Shown: positions 41,444 through 52,872, counted from the stretch's first letter. The stretch: 64,000 bases of DNA from Thecaphora thlaspeos (GCA_900291925.1 UWYS01000009.1:310001-374000), one strand, 5' to 3'. Notes: generated by a model from the sequence alone, not told the origin. A program made the numbers and translations.

Positions 41444-44400
41444 CTAGTCTTCGTCCATGGGAGCTGGTGCGGCGGCATCGATAGCCGCCTGATCGACGAT
41501 GGCAAAATGGGGCTTGTGGCTGGTATCTTCGGGCCTTGGCCAGGTTTGCTTGATCGGCATGAGCGGGCGCGTCTCCGTCGCAGGGGCTTGTCGCGCCGTC
41601 GTCAGCTTGGCAAAGTCCTGCGCGACGCCGAGGGTCGAGATGCAGCCGAACGTCTGCGCCGTCGCGCCACGGAGCCTCAGGACCGGCGTTGGGCCGGGGA
41701 CATGGCAGAATGGTGCAGAGCAGGGCTCTTTGCTCAGCGAAAAGAGCTCGTTGTTCGAGAAGCGTGACTCGGTGCCAATCTCGAAGACCAGCGTAAGGAG
41801 AGACGATGCTTGCCAGTGCTTGTCAACGTTGTCCGGATGGATCGATGGCCCGTGGAGGTGCTCCAACTTATATGTGGGACGTTCCCGGTACTTGACCTGC
41901 CACGCAATGAAGCTCATGCGTTCCTCCATGTACGCTTCCATGCCATCATCACCGCCGGCCTGTTCGCTGCTCATCTCCTCTTCACCGTCCCTGCTGCCTC
42001 TGCGGTGGTCGGCAAAGGTGAGATCGGTGTTGTCGCCAACAAAGACCGGGATCAGGCCATCCACCCCGAGCTGGCTGTGACAGCATTGAAGAGCCGCCCC
42101 TCGCTTCCACAAGTTCCACAGGAACGGCGGCCGCGTGGCGGTCAGCGGGTCGTCGAGAGCAACAATATGGGTGAAAGACATCCACGCCGTCGGCAGGTCC
42201 TTGATGACCGCATGCGACGAGATCGGCGCGAACATTTCCGGGCCCACCATGCCGTTGAGGAAACTTGTCAGGGAGATGGCCGTCAGGCTCTCAAATGCGG
42301 CATCGGAGCTTGCCTTGGCTGCCCCGTACGCAGCGTCTCGGCCCATGGTGAGCAGGAGACGAGCAAGGAACTCGCCGATCGATCCGCGAAGGCCGAGCTC
42401 ATTCCCGAGGGGTAGAAGGTCGCGGTAAAAAGTGTTGAGAACCTTGCTGTAGAAGCCTGGCCCCTGCGTCATCACCTTCCAAGCCGCGATAGCAAGCAGC
42501 GGCTCGCTCGGCACCGCCGTGTTACAGATGCCGTTGCTGTTAATGTCGACGAGGAAGCGCATGTGGCTTTGTACGGCGGTGACGGCCATCTTTGCTGCGG
42601 ACGTGTTAGAGCGAAGTGGGAGCAGCTCTAGGCAGCATCTTTGCGAAAGCAGGCTGACTACCACATCCGCGCTGTCCAGATTGGCATTGGCGGAACCCAA
42701 CGGCTTCATCGCAAGCTTGGTGATGGCCGCGTCAACCACGGATCTGTCCTTTGACGCGTTCCACAGAGGGCGACCGAACAACTTGAGGTATCCGAGCGAA
42801 AGGGCATCATTGGGGCAGCGGAGGGGACGGGCCTCAAGAACAAGACATCGAGGGGAACATCCGTCCACGCCGGTAGACGCGTCTCGGTCGCGGCTCGTTG
42901 CGATCTCTCTAGTTCCTGCGGGGGCCGCGCTCGATCAATAGCGCTATTGGTATCCAGGAGGAGGAACCAAAATTCTAGTCGATGGCTCTTGCCCTTGCTC
43001 TGGCGATTGGATATCTCCGCAAAGCACCGGCGCAGGGCCGGAACCATGCCGGCAAGGGGAAATTCGTCGAGAAGTCCGAACTCGTCGATCGCAACGTATG
43101 CAATGCCGCGGTGTCCGCTGGACAAAGCCTTGAGGCTCCGCTGCACGGGCCCGAGGGCGACAAGCGCGTCTGTGAGCTCCTCCATTGCGGGTACGAGCAT
43201 CGACAGGATCAGCTTGGCAGCCTCGTCGGCCTCGTTGCGCAGCTGTTGGGCCTGCTTCATCATGGTTGGGCAAGTCTTGCCGAAAGCCAATGCCCTTTCA
43301 GAGACTTCCTCGAAGAGTGCTGAGCGCGAGGAGTGCTGGATGTCGACGGCTGCAAGAGGATACCACCACGGCCTGAATATCTCGGCCATCGAGCTGATCG
43401 ATCCGGCTCGGGACCTGACGTTCTCCGCGGCGACGGTGAACCAAGCAGTGAGGAATGCGACCATAGCGAGGTTCGGGCCGCCAAAGCTCGCGGCGTGGTC
43501 TCGGAAGAAAGTGACGACGGGCTCGTCCGCGGTCGGGAATCCAGCGTCCGGGTCATCCGGACGGCGGCGTAGGTGCAAGATCAAGGTCGGCCATACTGCG
43601 CTCAACTCGTATACCTGAGCAGCATTTGCATGCCAGAACATGCAGACATGGCAAGACGCCGGGATGAGGGGGTCAGCATCAACAGCTAACAAGAATCAGC
43701 GTATGATCCCTGCCATTTTCAGTCGAACACGCACCATGCGAGTCTTGCCCGTACCAGACGACTGGATGATGGGCACGGTGCGGCCATAGACGGATCCCCT
43801 TTCATACCTGCGCCTGTAGTCGTGTAGTATGCGGCCATTCAGGCGCAAGTGGGCGTTGCCAATGTATTCGCTGGAAAAGACTCGGGCGAACCTGTCGTAG
43901 CCATCTCTGAGAAAGGGAGAAAGAAGGGAGGGTGGGGTAACAGGGGGGAAAGAGGTGGCAAGGGCGGCAAGAAGGGGGGGGTGGCGGAGGGTAAGAGGGC
44001 GGCCGAGATCAGGGGGCCGGGACGAGCAAGAAAGGCTCAACTCGGGCAGCCATGCAAATGCTATCACTACTCTACTTACTGCACCTCGGGCGTGTTGAGG
44101 ATTGGCGAGACCGGCGAAGGCGCTGAGAGGTGAATCGGCAGCCAGGCGGCCCAGGCAAGCGAATAGAGAAGGCGAGAGAAAGGTCAGCGGCAAGGCCGTT
44201 TGGTGATAGACAAAAGCAGGCCGTTGAGGTCCGGTATGCCGAGCATGAGTGGCCCAGACATAGACTTACGCTTGAAAGCAGAGCGCAGCAGTGCGTCCAT
44301 GACACCGTAAAAGTCAAAGTCTCCGTCGGAGCCTACCTGGAACTGACGTGCGGTCCTGGTGCATAGCTCCCTGAATGCGACGAGGTCGATTGTTGGGGCT

Positions 44401-44629
44401 GTAGTATAGCTGCCAGGCTTGCTGCTGTCCTCGCGGAAGACTCGCCGCTTGATACCCGTGGGGAAGTCGGGATGGTTGAGCTTCGGCTTGAGGCCCTCGC
44501 AGAACTGCAAGACAAGAAGAAGACCATTTGGGCGGACAGCTCATCGACAGGCACGTTTCGCAACGACCCACGCAGCATGCTTATTGCGAACTCTTCGATA
44601 GCGATTCCGTGCGACTGGCAGAAGGCCAT
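41444..44629 (-). pseudogene. P-loop protein of a large uncharacterised fungal family, with two frame breaks
   Basis: Exons inferred: 44629-44270, 44122-44080, 43906-43735 and 43614-41444, all with GT-AG introns of 120-173 nt in matching phase. Exon 3 ends in a Walker A motif (IIQSSGTGKTRM) and exon 4 resumes with VYELSAVWPTLILHLR; acidic IAYVAIDEFG may be Walker B. Family-like C-terminal stretches include LFGRPLW, GAALQCCHSQLGVDGLIPVF, VKYRERPTYKLEHLHG and LRGATAQTF. The reading frame breaks twice: near 44508-44525, between SAQMVFFL and LQFCEGLKP, and near 42812-42815 in a C run, between PVPSAAP and NDALSLGYLK. Both need only one base. It is either a recent pseudogene or carries sequence errors. 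Such multi-copy P-loop proteins are common in fungi; function unknown. Confidence 0.7.
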
Positions 44630-45168
44630 CAGACTTGCGAGAGCGGCTGGGCGGAGATTGCGACCGAGTTGACGGGGCCGAGCCGTCTGACGAGGCAGAC
44701 GACATGACTGGAGATAGGATCGGCGCAAAGGGACAAGAACCAGGTGAGAGTAGGACCCGAGGGGATGAGGGGATGAAGGGACGAGGAGAACGATGAGACA
44801 AAGGGGGCCACGATGGGTGTGCAGCCGGCACCGGCTGCTGGCAGGAGCAGCGCTAGACTGGACCGGACGGAGCGAGGGAGTCAGAGATTGAGGCCAGGAT
44901 CGAGACTGCGTCGATTGGGAAAGACGCGACAAGCGGAGGTGTGTACTGTTGCGCGGGATGGGAAGAGTGGATGGCAGGATCGACGGAGGGTGGACTGGTG
45001 GAGGCGACAGTGGTGGGGGCGATGGTAGAGCTGACGACAATGGTGGTTGGCGAGGGTGCCGGTAATGGTGGTGAGAGAGCTGTGGCGTCGCTGAGGGTGT
45101 GCGCGCGAAGACGGGACTGAAATGGTCGAGAAAGGGAGAAGCCCCCAGCAGGGTACAACTAACCATTG
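44630..45168. promoter_or_regulatory. Spacer between P-loop gene and element copy B
   Basis: 539 bp upstream of the P-loop gene, Pro/Ser-rich in translation and without motifs; probably its promoter. Bases 45142-45168 are shared with the inner flank of element copy A. Confidence 0.45.
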
Positions 45169-46057
45169 ACGCGTCTCCCTGGGAAGCTGTCCTCCCTTTT
45201 CTACCACCATGGCACACCATCTCTTGTTTTGATGACCACACCAAAAAGGCAACTACATGCAATGCACAACTAGTCTGGCTTGCCAAGTCCTCCACAGCCG
45301 CCATAGGGGTCACAGAAGACCAGGGGGACATTGTAGGCCTCAAGACTGCTTGGCCCAGGTAGGGAGGGATCCAGTGCAAGTGAGTTGGTCATTGTGGGTG
45401 GCTTGGCAGTCTCAATGGGTGGTGAGCCGCTCTCCCATGGCCCTGCCGATCATCTGGTCCTTGCAGATGTAGCGGTGGTTGCCTGGCTTGGCAATGGTCT
45501 TGAGCGGTGAGGCACTGCGACACTTCTTCTCATTGGCAAGCTCAGCCGCATGATGCCAAGTCTCGGCCGCCTTGAGCAGCTTGCACCGGACAAGGCTGCC
45601 CTTTCTCTCATCTGTGCTGCCCTGCAGTTTGCACAGGAGGTGGTCAAAGGGCAGGGAAGCAGACCGGCACAATCCAAAGCGCCCAGCACTTGTTGCAGAA
45701 GTCGAGATCTTCTTTTCTGCCGGCACAACAACCTTTTGCCTCCCAGAGAAGCCCATGATCACACCCGTCTCGTCCATGTTGTACAGCTGGTCCCGTGCAA
45801 TGTCATACTCCTTGATGGTGTGGGCAAAGACGTTGTAGAAGGTGGCAAGGTTGTCAAGCTTTGCTGCCTCTTTGCGGACGGCTCGGTGGTGTGACGGTAG
45901 GACTGTGTGGCGCGGCATGATGGCAGAAGAGCAGTGAAGACCACTTTGGCAACGGTGGAGTCAGAGAGAGGAAATAACAATACAGGAGGAGATGGTGCGC
46001 CATGGTGGCGAGGAGATGGTGGTAGAAAAGGGAGGACAGGTTCCCAGGGAGATGCGT
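45169..46057 (-). mobile_element. Inverted-repeat DNA element, copy B (889 bp)
   Basis: An inverted, near-identical copy of the 34354-35274 element lacking 32 bp of its left repeat. The termini read ACGCGTCTCCCTGGG and, on the other strand, ACGCATCTCCCTGGG. The 46057 end is flanked by TA; the 45169 end is flanked by TG. A further 27 bp (45142-45168) beyond the 45169 end also match copy A. The 46057 end abuts the last codon of the neighbouring gene and supplies part of its stop codon. Confidence 0.8.
45412..45918 (-). pseudogene. DDE (pogo/Tc1-like) transposase fragment, copy B
   Basis: The same 168-codon frame as in copy A, with YNMDETGVIMG as the only recognisable catalytic region. The identical translation of both copies points to recent duplication or gene conversion. 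Not expected to be active. Confidence 0.7.
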
Positions 46058-48120
46058 TACTGCTGGCGAGCGTCAAAGACGCCCTCTTCCATGCAGCTGT
46101 CGCGCCAGCCGCGTTCCATCTCGGCCCGGTCGGCCCTGGACCAACCGGCGTCGAGCTCGCCGACGGCGGCCCCTTCTTCACCGCCGTGAAGCAACGGCAT
46201 CGGCGGCAGGACCGAGACGACGTCGTCGTAAAAGGGGAGCGAAGCGGCCGCGTTCCGCTCGCGATACCGCAGCGAACCGCCGTCGCACTGCAACGACGGC
46301 CTCGACGACCACCTGTCGACGCCAGCGCCAAGATTCGACGAGCTCCAGCCTTGCTTGAGGCAGGTACTCGCGTCGTCATCCTCCGAGTCGCCGTCCCACT
46401 CGCCCGCCATGCGGTCCCAGTCGCTGCGTTTCTTAGAGTGGGTGTAGATCTGGCGCTGCCGCTCGTCGATGTCGTCCGCCTCCTTCTCCTCCAGCTCTGG
46501 CTCCTCCACGATGACCATCAGCGACGATGGGCCGTCTTCGGTCCACGACGGCAAGATGATGTCGCCGGAGGCCGTCGTCGCGAGCTCGTTGGTCGCCGAG
46601 AGGGTGCGGACGCTTTGCTGATGGGGCTTCTTTTCGTTGTTGACGTTGCTGGAGGAGGCCCGCTGAGATCCGCCGCCGCTGACGGGCATGAGCGGATGGC
46701 CCGCCGTGGGTCTGGGCGGCAGCTTGGGCTTGCCGGAGCACCAGTTGCCCGACCTAGGCTTGCCTCTCCCTGCGCTGCATGCGCCAACCGCGGCCAGCGC
46801 GGCTTTGCGGGCAAGCGACCGTGTCCGGCGATTGCGGTACTCGACCTTTCGGCCAAACAGGCGGTCCAGCCAGCTCTTGACGGTGCAGGCAAGCCATACG
46901 ACCTGAAGAATGGCAAAGACGGCCATGAAAGTCTGCTTCGGTCCGTCTGCCTCTCTCCACTGCTTGGCCAGCGCGCGCATTAGTGCGGAGGCGACGCCGG
47001 ACACAGCGGCCGCGGGACGGCCCAGCGCCTTGCCGACTTGGGTTCCGTGGACCTTGGTGGTCAGTGCGGATGCGTTGAGCTGAGGTCGAGGCAGAGACGT
47101 GCGAAGCTTGGTGAGGAATGGCCTGCTAGTGCCCTTGAAGGGCGAGGCCTGCTTGAACGCCTGGTTGAGCCGGTGGCACTCGTGGTGCACGCGGTCCGAG
47201 ACGGCCTGACCGTCGACGCCGGTGGACCACTTGCCCATCGCGCCCAGCGCGGATGGCCAGCTCCAGGGCAGGGCATGGCTGTTGGGCTGCTGGGCAGTGG
47301 TGGGTGTCCGGAACAGCCGGAAATAGGATCCGTCCGGCCTGCGAGCAAAGGCTCGAACAGCATCGTCATTGCTGGTCAGACTCGGACTGGGGGCCGAAGC
47401 GAGGCCATCAAGGCTCTCCCATGACTTGAGCGTGGCTTCCGTGTCGCGGTCGGAGCTCCAGGTGGGCTCGACAGTGCTCAGTCCAACGGGGTGGACAGTA
47501 AACTGGAGGGGCGAATGCTGGCCCGAGGATTGCTGCGCCGTCGTGCTGGCAGGGGTCACTTCGAGGAGCGGCAGCTCGCGGCCGGCTCCGGGCAGAGTCG
47601 ACTGGGCGGTGAGCAGCCATGTTACGGGCTGTTGCTGCTGAATGGCATCATCGGCAAACTTGGGTATCTTGCTGCCCTTGAGCTTGAGAGGACGGGGGAG
47701 TGTTGGACGGAGGCTGATCTGCCAGGGCGGAGAAGGCAGTTCCGTCTGCGAGGCGTCGGTTTGAACGTCGTTGGTTGTCCAGGTGGCTAGCGAGGCAAGG
47801 CGAGCGGCATCAAAAGGCTGGAGCGGGACGTGGGTAGGTGCCGAGTGGGAGCGCGCGTGGAGTTGAACGGGCGAGTCTGGTGTGGCTCCGCTGTAGTGAA
47901 AGGTGATGTGGTCGTCGCCGAGGGTTGCGTTGAGCGCCCAGAGAAGCGACGATGGGGAGTGGAGCGTGTGGGCGGAGGCGGAGGCGGGTGCGTTGAGGAG
48001 CCATAGCAGGTTGGTCGCTGTGCCTGGTAGCGGCAAGGATGCGGTGGCGACGGAAGCTGGAAAGACGGCGGCTGCCGCTGCGACGCAGATTACGAGGTGT
48101 GCGGCGGATGCTGTGCGCAT
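46057..48120 (-). CDS. Secretory-pathway single-pass membrane protein, function unknown
   Basis: A 687-aa protein with an N-terminal signal sequence (MRTASAAHLVICVAAAAAVF), a Ser/Thr/Pro-rich lumenal or extracellular half, one strong transmembrane helix (TFMAVFAILQVVWLACTVKS, about residue 420) followed by basic residues (RKVEYRNRRTRSLARK), and an acidic cytosolic tail (PELEEKEADDIDERQR). No catalytic family is recognised. The start at 48120 gives the signal sequence; an ATG 54 bp upstream (48174) is in frame. The stop codon TAA (46059-46057) is formed by the TA flank plus the first base of element copy B, so the original C-terminus may have been longer. Confidence 0.75.
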   Translation of the reverse strand: MRTASAAHLVICVAAAAAVFPASVATASLPLPGTATNLLWLLNAPASASAHTLHSPSSLLWALNATLGDDHITFHYSGATPDSPVQLHARSHSAPTHVPLQPFDAARLASLATWTTNDVQTDASQTELPSPPWQISLRPTLPRPLKLKGSKIPKFADDAIQQQQPVTWLLTAQSTLPGAGRELPLLEVTPASTTAQQSSGQHSPLQFTVHPVGLSTVEPTWSSDRDTEATLKSWESLDGLASAPSPSLTSNDDAVRAFARRPDGSYFRLFRTPTTAQQPNSHALPWSWPSALGAMGKWSTGVDGQAVSDRVHHECHRLNQAFKQASPFKGTSRPFLTKLRTSLPRPQLNASALTTKVHGTQVGKALGRPAAAVSGVASALMRALAKQWREADGPKQTFMAVFAILQVVWLACTVKSWLDRLFGRKVEYRNRRTRSLARKAALAAVGACSAGRGKPRSGNWCSGKPKLPPRPTAGHPLMPVSGGGSQRASSSNVNNEKKPHQQSVRTLSATNELATTASGDIILPSWTEDGPSSLMVIVEEPELEEKEADDIDERQRQIYTHSKKRSDWDRMAGEWDGDSEDDDASTCLKQGWSSSNLGAGVDRWSSRPSLQCDGGSLRYRERNAAASLPFYDDVVSVLPPMPLLHGGEEGAAVGELDAGWSRADRAEMERGWRDSCMEEGVFDARQQ

Positions 48121-49442
48121 GGTGGAGCGTAGGGAGCCTCGAGGGGCGGTCGAGCTGGGGATGAACCGATGCAAACTGGCTGGCGATGATGCTGCGGCTG
48201 TTGAGCTGGGATGTTTGGCGTGCTGACGTGGAGGTTAAGGGTGAGCGTGGCATGCCAGTCGGATGGCAGCTACGGCAAGAGCGGGTCGTGTGAGCGGGTG
48301 AGCAGAGACGATGGCGGACGGCGGAGTAGGATGGTGGTGATGAGGAAGAAAGCAGGGGGATGGCGGCAGGGATGGGCAAGGAGGGAAGAGGGAAGAGGGA
48401 AGAGGGGGCGGCCCTCGGGGCGTATCGACGGTGCCACCGGCAGGCTGCGCGCGCCGAGGCAGCGAAAAAGCAGGGCCAGTGACAATACAACTCCCCCAGC
48501 CTCGGCCTGGGCCTCTGCCTCTGCCTCTGCCTCTTGGCCTCTCGGCACAGCTAAAAAAAGCAGGGTAGAAAAAAAGGGCCCCGCCCCAGGCCACTTCTCG
48601 CCCACCCAAAATAGATGGCCGAACGACCAACACCCACCGCCATACAGCAGAGTGAGTTAGTACCATCCTTAGCCGCGATCTCGCCCTTTACCCACTTGTG
48701 CGCATTCCAAACGGCCATGCACGCTACAGTAGTACTGCATATATGCACCCTACTGATGCATGGCATTGGACGCCGTATGACGGTGCGAAAATGGGCGCTG
48801 CGGATGGTTGCGCGAGGGACATACGTGTATATATATAACTAGAGAGAGATAGGGACGCTAATTCTGCGACGGCGCGCGAGGCCGGTCGGATGGAACGGGG
48901 CCAGAGACGGACGGAGCCGAAGGGATGGCGTGCGCTGGCTCGCTGGCTCGCAGGACCCTAGCGTTAATTGGGCGCTTGTCTCGCCAGCGTGGGCACGCGG
49001 GCGCGCGGGCGCGCGGCGTGGTGCCCTTGCGGCTGCCCTGTGACGGAGCGCTACAGGCGGCGTGCAGGGGGCAGGCGTTTTACAAGGCCTTTTCTTCCTT
49101 GTTGCTCGAACAGCCTCGATCCGGCCTCATCCCGACCGGCTTCATCCCGACCGGCCTCATCCCGACCGGCCTCATCCCGACCGGCTTCATCCCGACCGGC
49201 TTCATCCCGACCGGCCTCATCCCGACCGGCCTCATCCCGACCGGCCTCATCCCGACCGGCCTCATCCCGACCGGCTTCATCCCGACCGGCCTCATCCCGA
49301 CCGGCTTCATCCCGACCGGCCTCATCCCGACCGGCCTCATCCCGACCGGCCTCATCCCGACACTACTCCTACACTCTCTGGCACACGCATCCTTCTTCTC
49401 TCTCGGCCCCTTCCGCGCCTCGTCACCACAAAGTATCGCGCC
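48121..49442. promoter_or_regulatory. Divergent intergenic region with tandem repeats
   Basis: 1.3 kb between two divergent start codons. It contains GGGAAGA and CTCTGC short repeats (48380-48540), an alternating TATATATATA tract at about 48828-48837, and the 16-unit 15-bp repeat array. No supported gene. Confidence 0.5.
49123..49362. repeat. Sixteen-unit 15-bp tandem repeat
   Basis: Sixteen consecutive units of GGCYTCATCCCGACC, differing mainly at the C/T position. The unit is a multiple of three, so several frames stay open through it; one frame (HPDRL/HPDRP repeats) is in frame with the downstream phospholipase gene. It ends 80 bp before the chosen start codon. Confidence 0.95.
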
Positions 49443-52400
49443 ATGATCGCCTCCCAGCAACCACAGCAAGAGCGCAGCGCCCACTCGTCCGCCTCATCGT
49501 CCTCGTCATCCGCCAGCACGTCGCACAGCGCCTCCCCCGAAGCCGCTTCGCCACCCCCAAAACGCCCACGATGGCTGTACGCTAGGAGCTTAGGATGGGC
49601 CACATTCGCCATCGAAGACGACCATGCCCTCGAGCAGCGGTGGCAGCAGCTCGGCGGAGCAAAATGGGCAGACAGCGTTCAGGCCTCGCAGCAGCGTGAT
49701 GACGACGACGACGACGACGATGACGACGACAATGGCCACCTCAAAGACAGCTCGCAACAAAGGTCTCATGGCGACAACAACCATTCAGCATCACCTAAGC
49801 GCAAGAGGCCGCCAATGCTACAAGGGCCGCCTTCGGGCGTCGACGCCGTCCGCTCCGCCATCAGCCACTTTACCGACCTCTCGGCCAAGGCAAGGCGCAC
49901 CGTAAAGGAGACCACAGACCAGGCAGCCGGCGCCCTCTCCAAGCCCTCCGGATCTACAACGCCCATCAAAAAAGTCGCCAAACAAGCCAAAGCGGCTGCC
50001 GACCATCCCAGCGAGCAGGCCAACGACGACGCCCAAGAGAGCAACGCGGCAAAGCAAGACAAGCAGGGCGCCGACGGCAAGACCATGGTCAACGAGATCC
50101 TCGACCCGGATCAGCCAGAGTCGGAGCGCACCTCCAAGGTGGCCGTGATAGAGGACAAGCTCTTCGACGTCGACCTAGAACGCATGGTCCTCTATCCCGT
50201 CTTCTGGAAGGGTGTCCTCCTCAAGGTCGTCCGCGTCGAGTGGTTCTACTCATCCTCGACCGACGGCTCCTATGCCCCCATCTCCTGGAGCGACTCGCTC
50301 AGCAAGGACCTCGACGCCGCCTACGAAAAGGCCAGACTCTGGACGCGCACAGATGCCGCCGCTGACGTTAAGCAGACCAAGGAGGACGGCGAGCAGTCGG
50401 AAGCATCGGGCATGCAGAAGAGCAATGCAAAAGGTGGGAAGCAGGAGGGCGGCGACGGCAGCGGCGAACCGGAAGAGGTCGTTGACAAGAACGACCTCCT
50501 CCCGCTTCCCAGCATGGAGAACCAAGGCCGCATCATGTTCCAAGACGGCGAGGTCGGCCGCATCTACTCAGAGGACCTGCGCGGCCGCATCCTCTCTGTG
50601 CTGGGCGGCTCGATCGTCGCCCGAGGCTTCGACAAGGCCGAGGCGATCGCCAAGCAAAAGTCGAACGGATCTTACTTGCCCTTCTCGCTGCCGTGGGCCG
50701 CCGGCGACGAGGATGTCACGCAGGACGGCGACGCGCCTAGCCAGAAGGGCGACTCGCAGGGCAAGAGCGACAAGCAGCTGCGGCAGGAGCAAGGGTCGAC
50801 CTTTGGCGCACGCAGCGCCTCAAAGAGGGAAGGGGCGGCCCAGACGGGCGGCAAGCCGCCGGCAGGAGGAGGTGCCGACGAATCGAGCCCATCCAAACCC
50901 GGAGGCGACGACACCGACGAGCGCGCGTCGTTTGCATCGAAGCTGTGGCCTTCCAGCGACGCTCTGACCCAACCCGCGGTCGCGCTGCTGCGCATGGTCG
51001 GCTACAGCAGAGGACGCCGCTGACGAGGGCAAGCGCCAGGTGAAGCAGAAGGCGACCGAGAACGAGGTCGACCGCCAGCGCAACGCCAACACCTCGGAGG
51101 GCGAGGGCGGCGGCGAGAAGGTCGAGGCGTCGTCGGCGTCGCCGCAGAATGACCAGTTCGAGATCGAAGAGGACCTCAAGGACGAGCCGCCGGAGCTGGT
51201 TCTGGCTGTCCACGGCATCGGGCAGCAACTGACGGAAGACTTTGACGCGCTCGATTTCGTCTACGACGTCGAGCGGCTGCGCAACGTCTCGAACAAGCAG
51301 GCGTCCGACCCGGCGGTGCGCCGGATGGCGCGCGGCCGGCGGGCGCAGTACATCCCGATCTGCTGGCGGCGCACGCTCAAGTTCGACGAGAAGCCCGAGG
51401 GTAACGACAACTTCTACACGCTTGACGACGTGACCAACTCGGCGGCCATCCCCATCGTGCGCAACGTCATCAGCAAGGTGGTGCTCGACGTGCCCTTTTA
51501 CCTGTCGCACCACCGCAAAAAGATGATCGAGTCGGTCACGGCCGAGCTGAACCGGACCTACCGACTCTTTTGCCGGCGCAACCCGGAGTTTGAGAAGAAA
51601 GGTGGACGGGTCTCGGTGATTGGCCATTCGCTCGGTTCGGCGCTGGCGGCCGACATCCTGTCTGCCCAGCCAACGCGGGTGCCTACGCTGCTCGAGGTCG
51701 AGCGCGAAGACCGGACGAAGCTGAGGGAGAACAAACACCTCCACTTCAACGTCAAGAACCTCTTCTTCATCGGCTCCCCCGTGGGATTCTTCCTGTACCT
51801 CGACGGAGGCCAGCTGATCGCACGACGCGGCACGCCGCGCAACCCGGAAGGAGGGGAGGGGACGGAGGAAGACGCCAGCTGGGACGCGAGGGGAAAGTAC
51901 GGCTGCTTGGCCGCCGAGACGGTGTACAACATCTACAACTCGACGGATCCCGTCGCGTTTCAGCTGGGACCTGCGGCGGACCGGGCGTACGCCAGCATGG
52001 TCAAGCCGATCCCGATTGCCGATGCGGCCGGAGCGCTGTTGCAGGCGCTCGCCCTGCCGCGCCTGAGCGTGTCGAGGATCTTTGAAAAGTACGGAGACCA
52101 TCCGTTCGAGGGCGTCGGCAAGATAGTCAAGCAGGCGCAGATGTACGAAGATGGCAGCGACGACGACGACGATGACGACAAGAGGAAGCGAGAGGGAGAG
52201 GGTGAGGGTGACGAGGAAGAGAGGACGATGAGGAAGGAACGCGCCTTGGGCCGAAAGATAGTCGAGTCTTCGCACTTCCTGCAACACGTACGCAAGGTGA
52301 AGAAGCTCGACCAGCAGAAGGCAGCGAGCAAGTCGAATCAACAACGACGCCAACAAGAGGACGACGACGAGGCTCCTTCCTCCTCCTCCTCCTCTTCTTC

Positions 52401-52872
52401 TTCACCGTCTACGCCTCTCCTCGACGAGGCAACACCAATGACGACGGAACGCGGAACGACTCAGAAACGACGCCAACCACGTCTTACACTTGACGCTACA
52501 CGAGGGGAGGAGAGACACGTACCGCTTGAAGATCTCGAACGTGGCGAAAGGAGGTTCCGAGCTTTGAACCCACACGGTTGCATTGACTTTATGCTGTCGA
52601 GCAACATTGCATTCAGCGAGTACCTCGATATGATAGGTGCCCACGTCTCCTACTGGACTCATCCGGATTTCGCTACATTTATCCTCACTCAGATCTTTGC
52701 GGATTGGAGTACAGAGGGTAACGTTACTGTCGTTCCGGAGGTGGAGGTGCCCGGGCCCGAGCAGCAAAGGGAGCAGGAGCAGGAGCAGGAGCAGGAGGGG
52801 GAGCAGGAGGGGGAGCAGGAGGGGGAGGGCGAGGAGGATGAGCAGGACGAGGAGGACGAGCAGAAGGTGTAA
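49443..52872 (+). CDS. DDHD-domain phospholipase A1-like protein
   Basis: Resembles the intracellular phosphatidic acid-preferring phospholipase A1 family. I infer exons 49443-50871 and 51008-52872 (136-nt intron with a CTGAC branch-like site), giving 1097 aa. The N-terminal part has a WWE-like region (VEWFYSSSTDGSYAPISW; GEVGRIYSEDLRGRILSVLG). The lipase region shows ELVLAVHGIGQQLTEDF and the nucleophile elbow GHSLG (Ser codon at 51628-51630). The DDHD region reads NLFFIGSPVGFFL, VYNIYNSTDPVAFQLGP and, near the end, RFRALNPHGCIDFML and SYWTHPDFATFIL. The tail is EQ/EG-repeat rich. The splice at 50871 is inferred from the frame change; a frameshift is the alternative. Confidence 0.85.

Noticed and set aside
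44506..44525. 20-nt intron at the first frame break of the P-loop gene
   Set aside because: Although GT and AG are present, 20 nt is far below the 100-190 nt introns seen in every other gene here.
50872..51040. Apparent frameshift in the phospholipase gene
   Set aside because: A phase-compatible 136-nt GT-AG intron (50872-51007) with a CTGAC branch-like site explains the frame change and matches the usual intron size, so a frameshift is not needed.
50737..52356. 539-codon minus-strand open frame
   Set aside because: Shadow of the phospholipase gene, whose GHSLG and DDHD motifs are on the plus strand.
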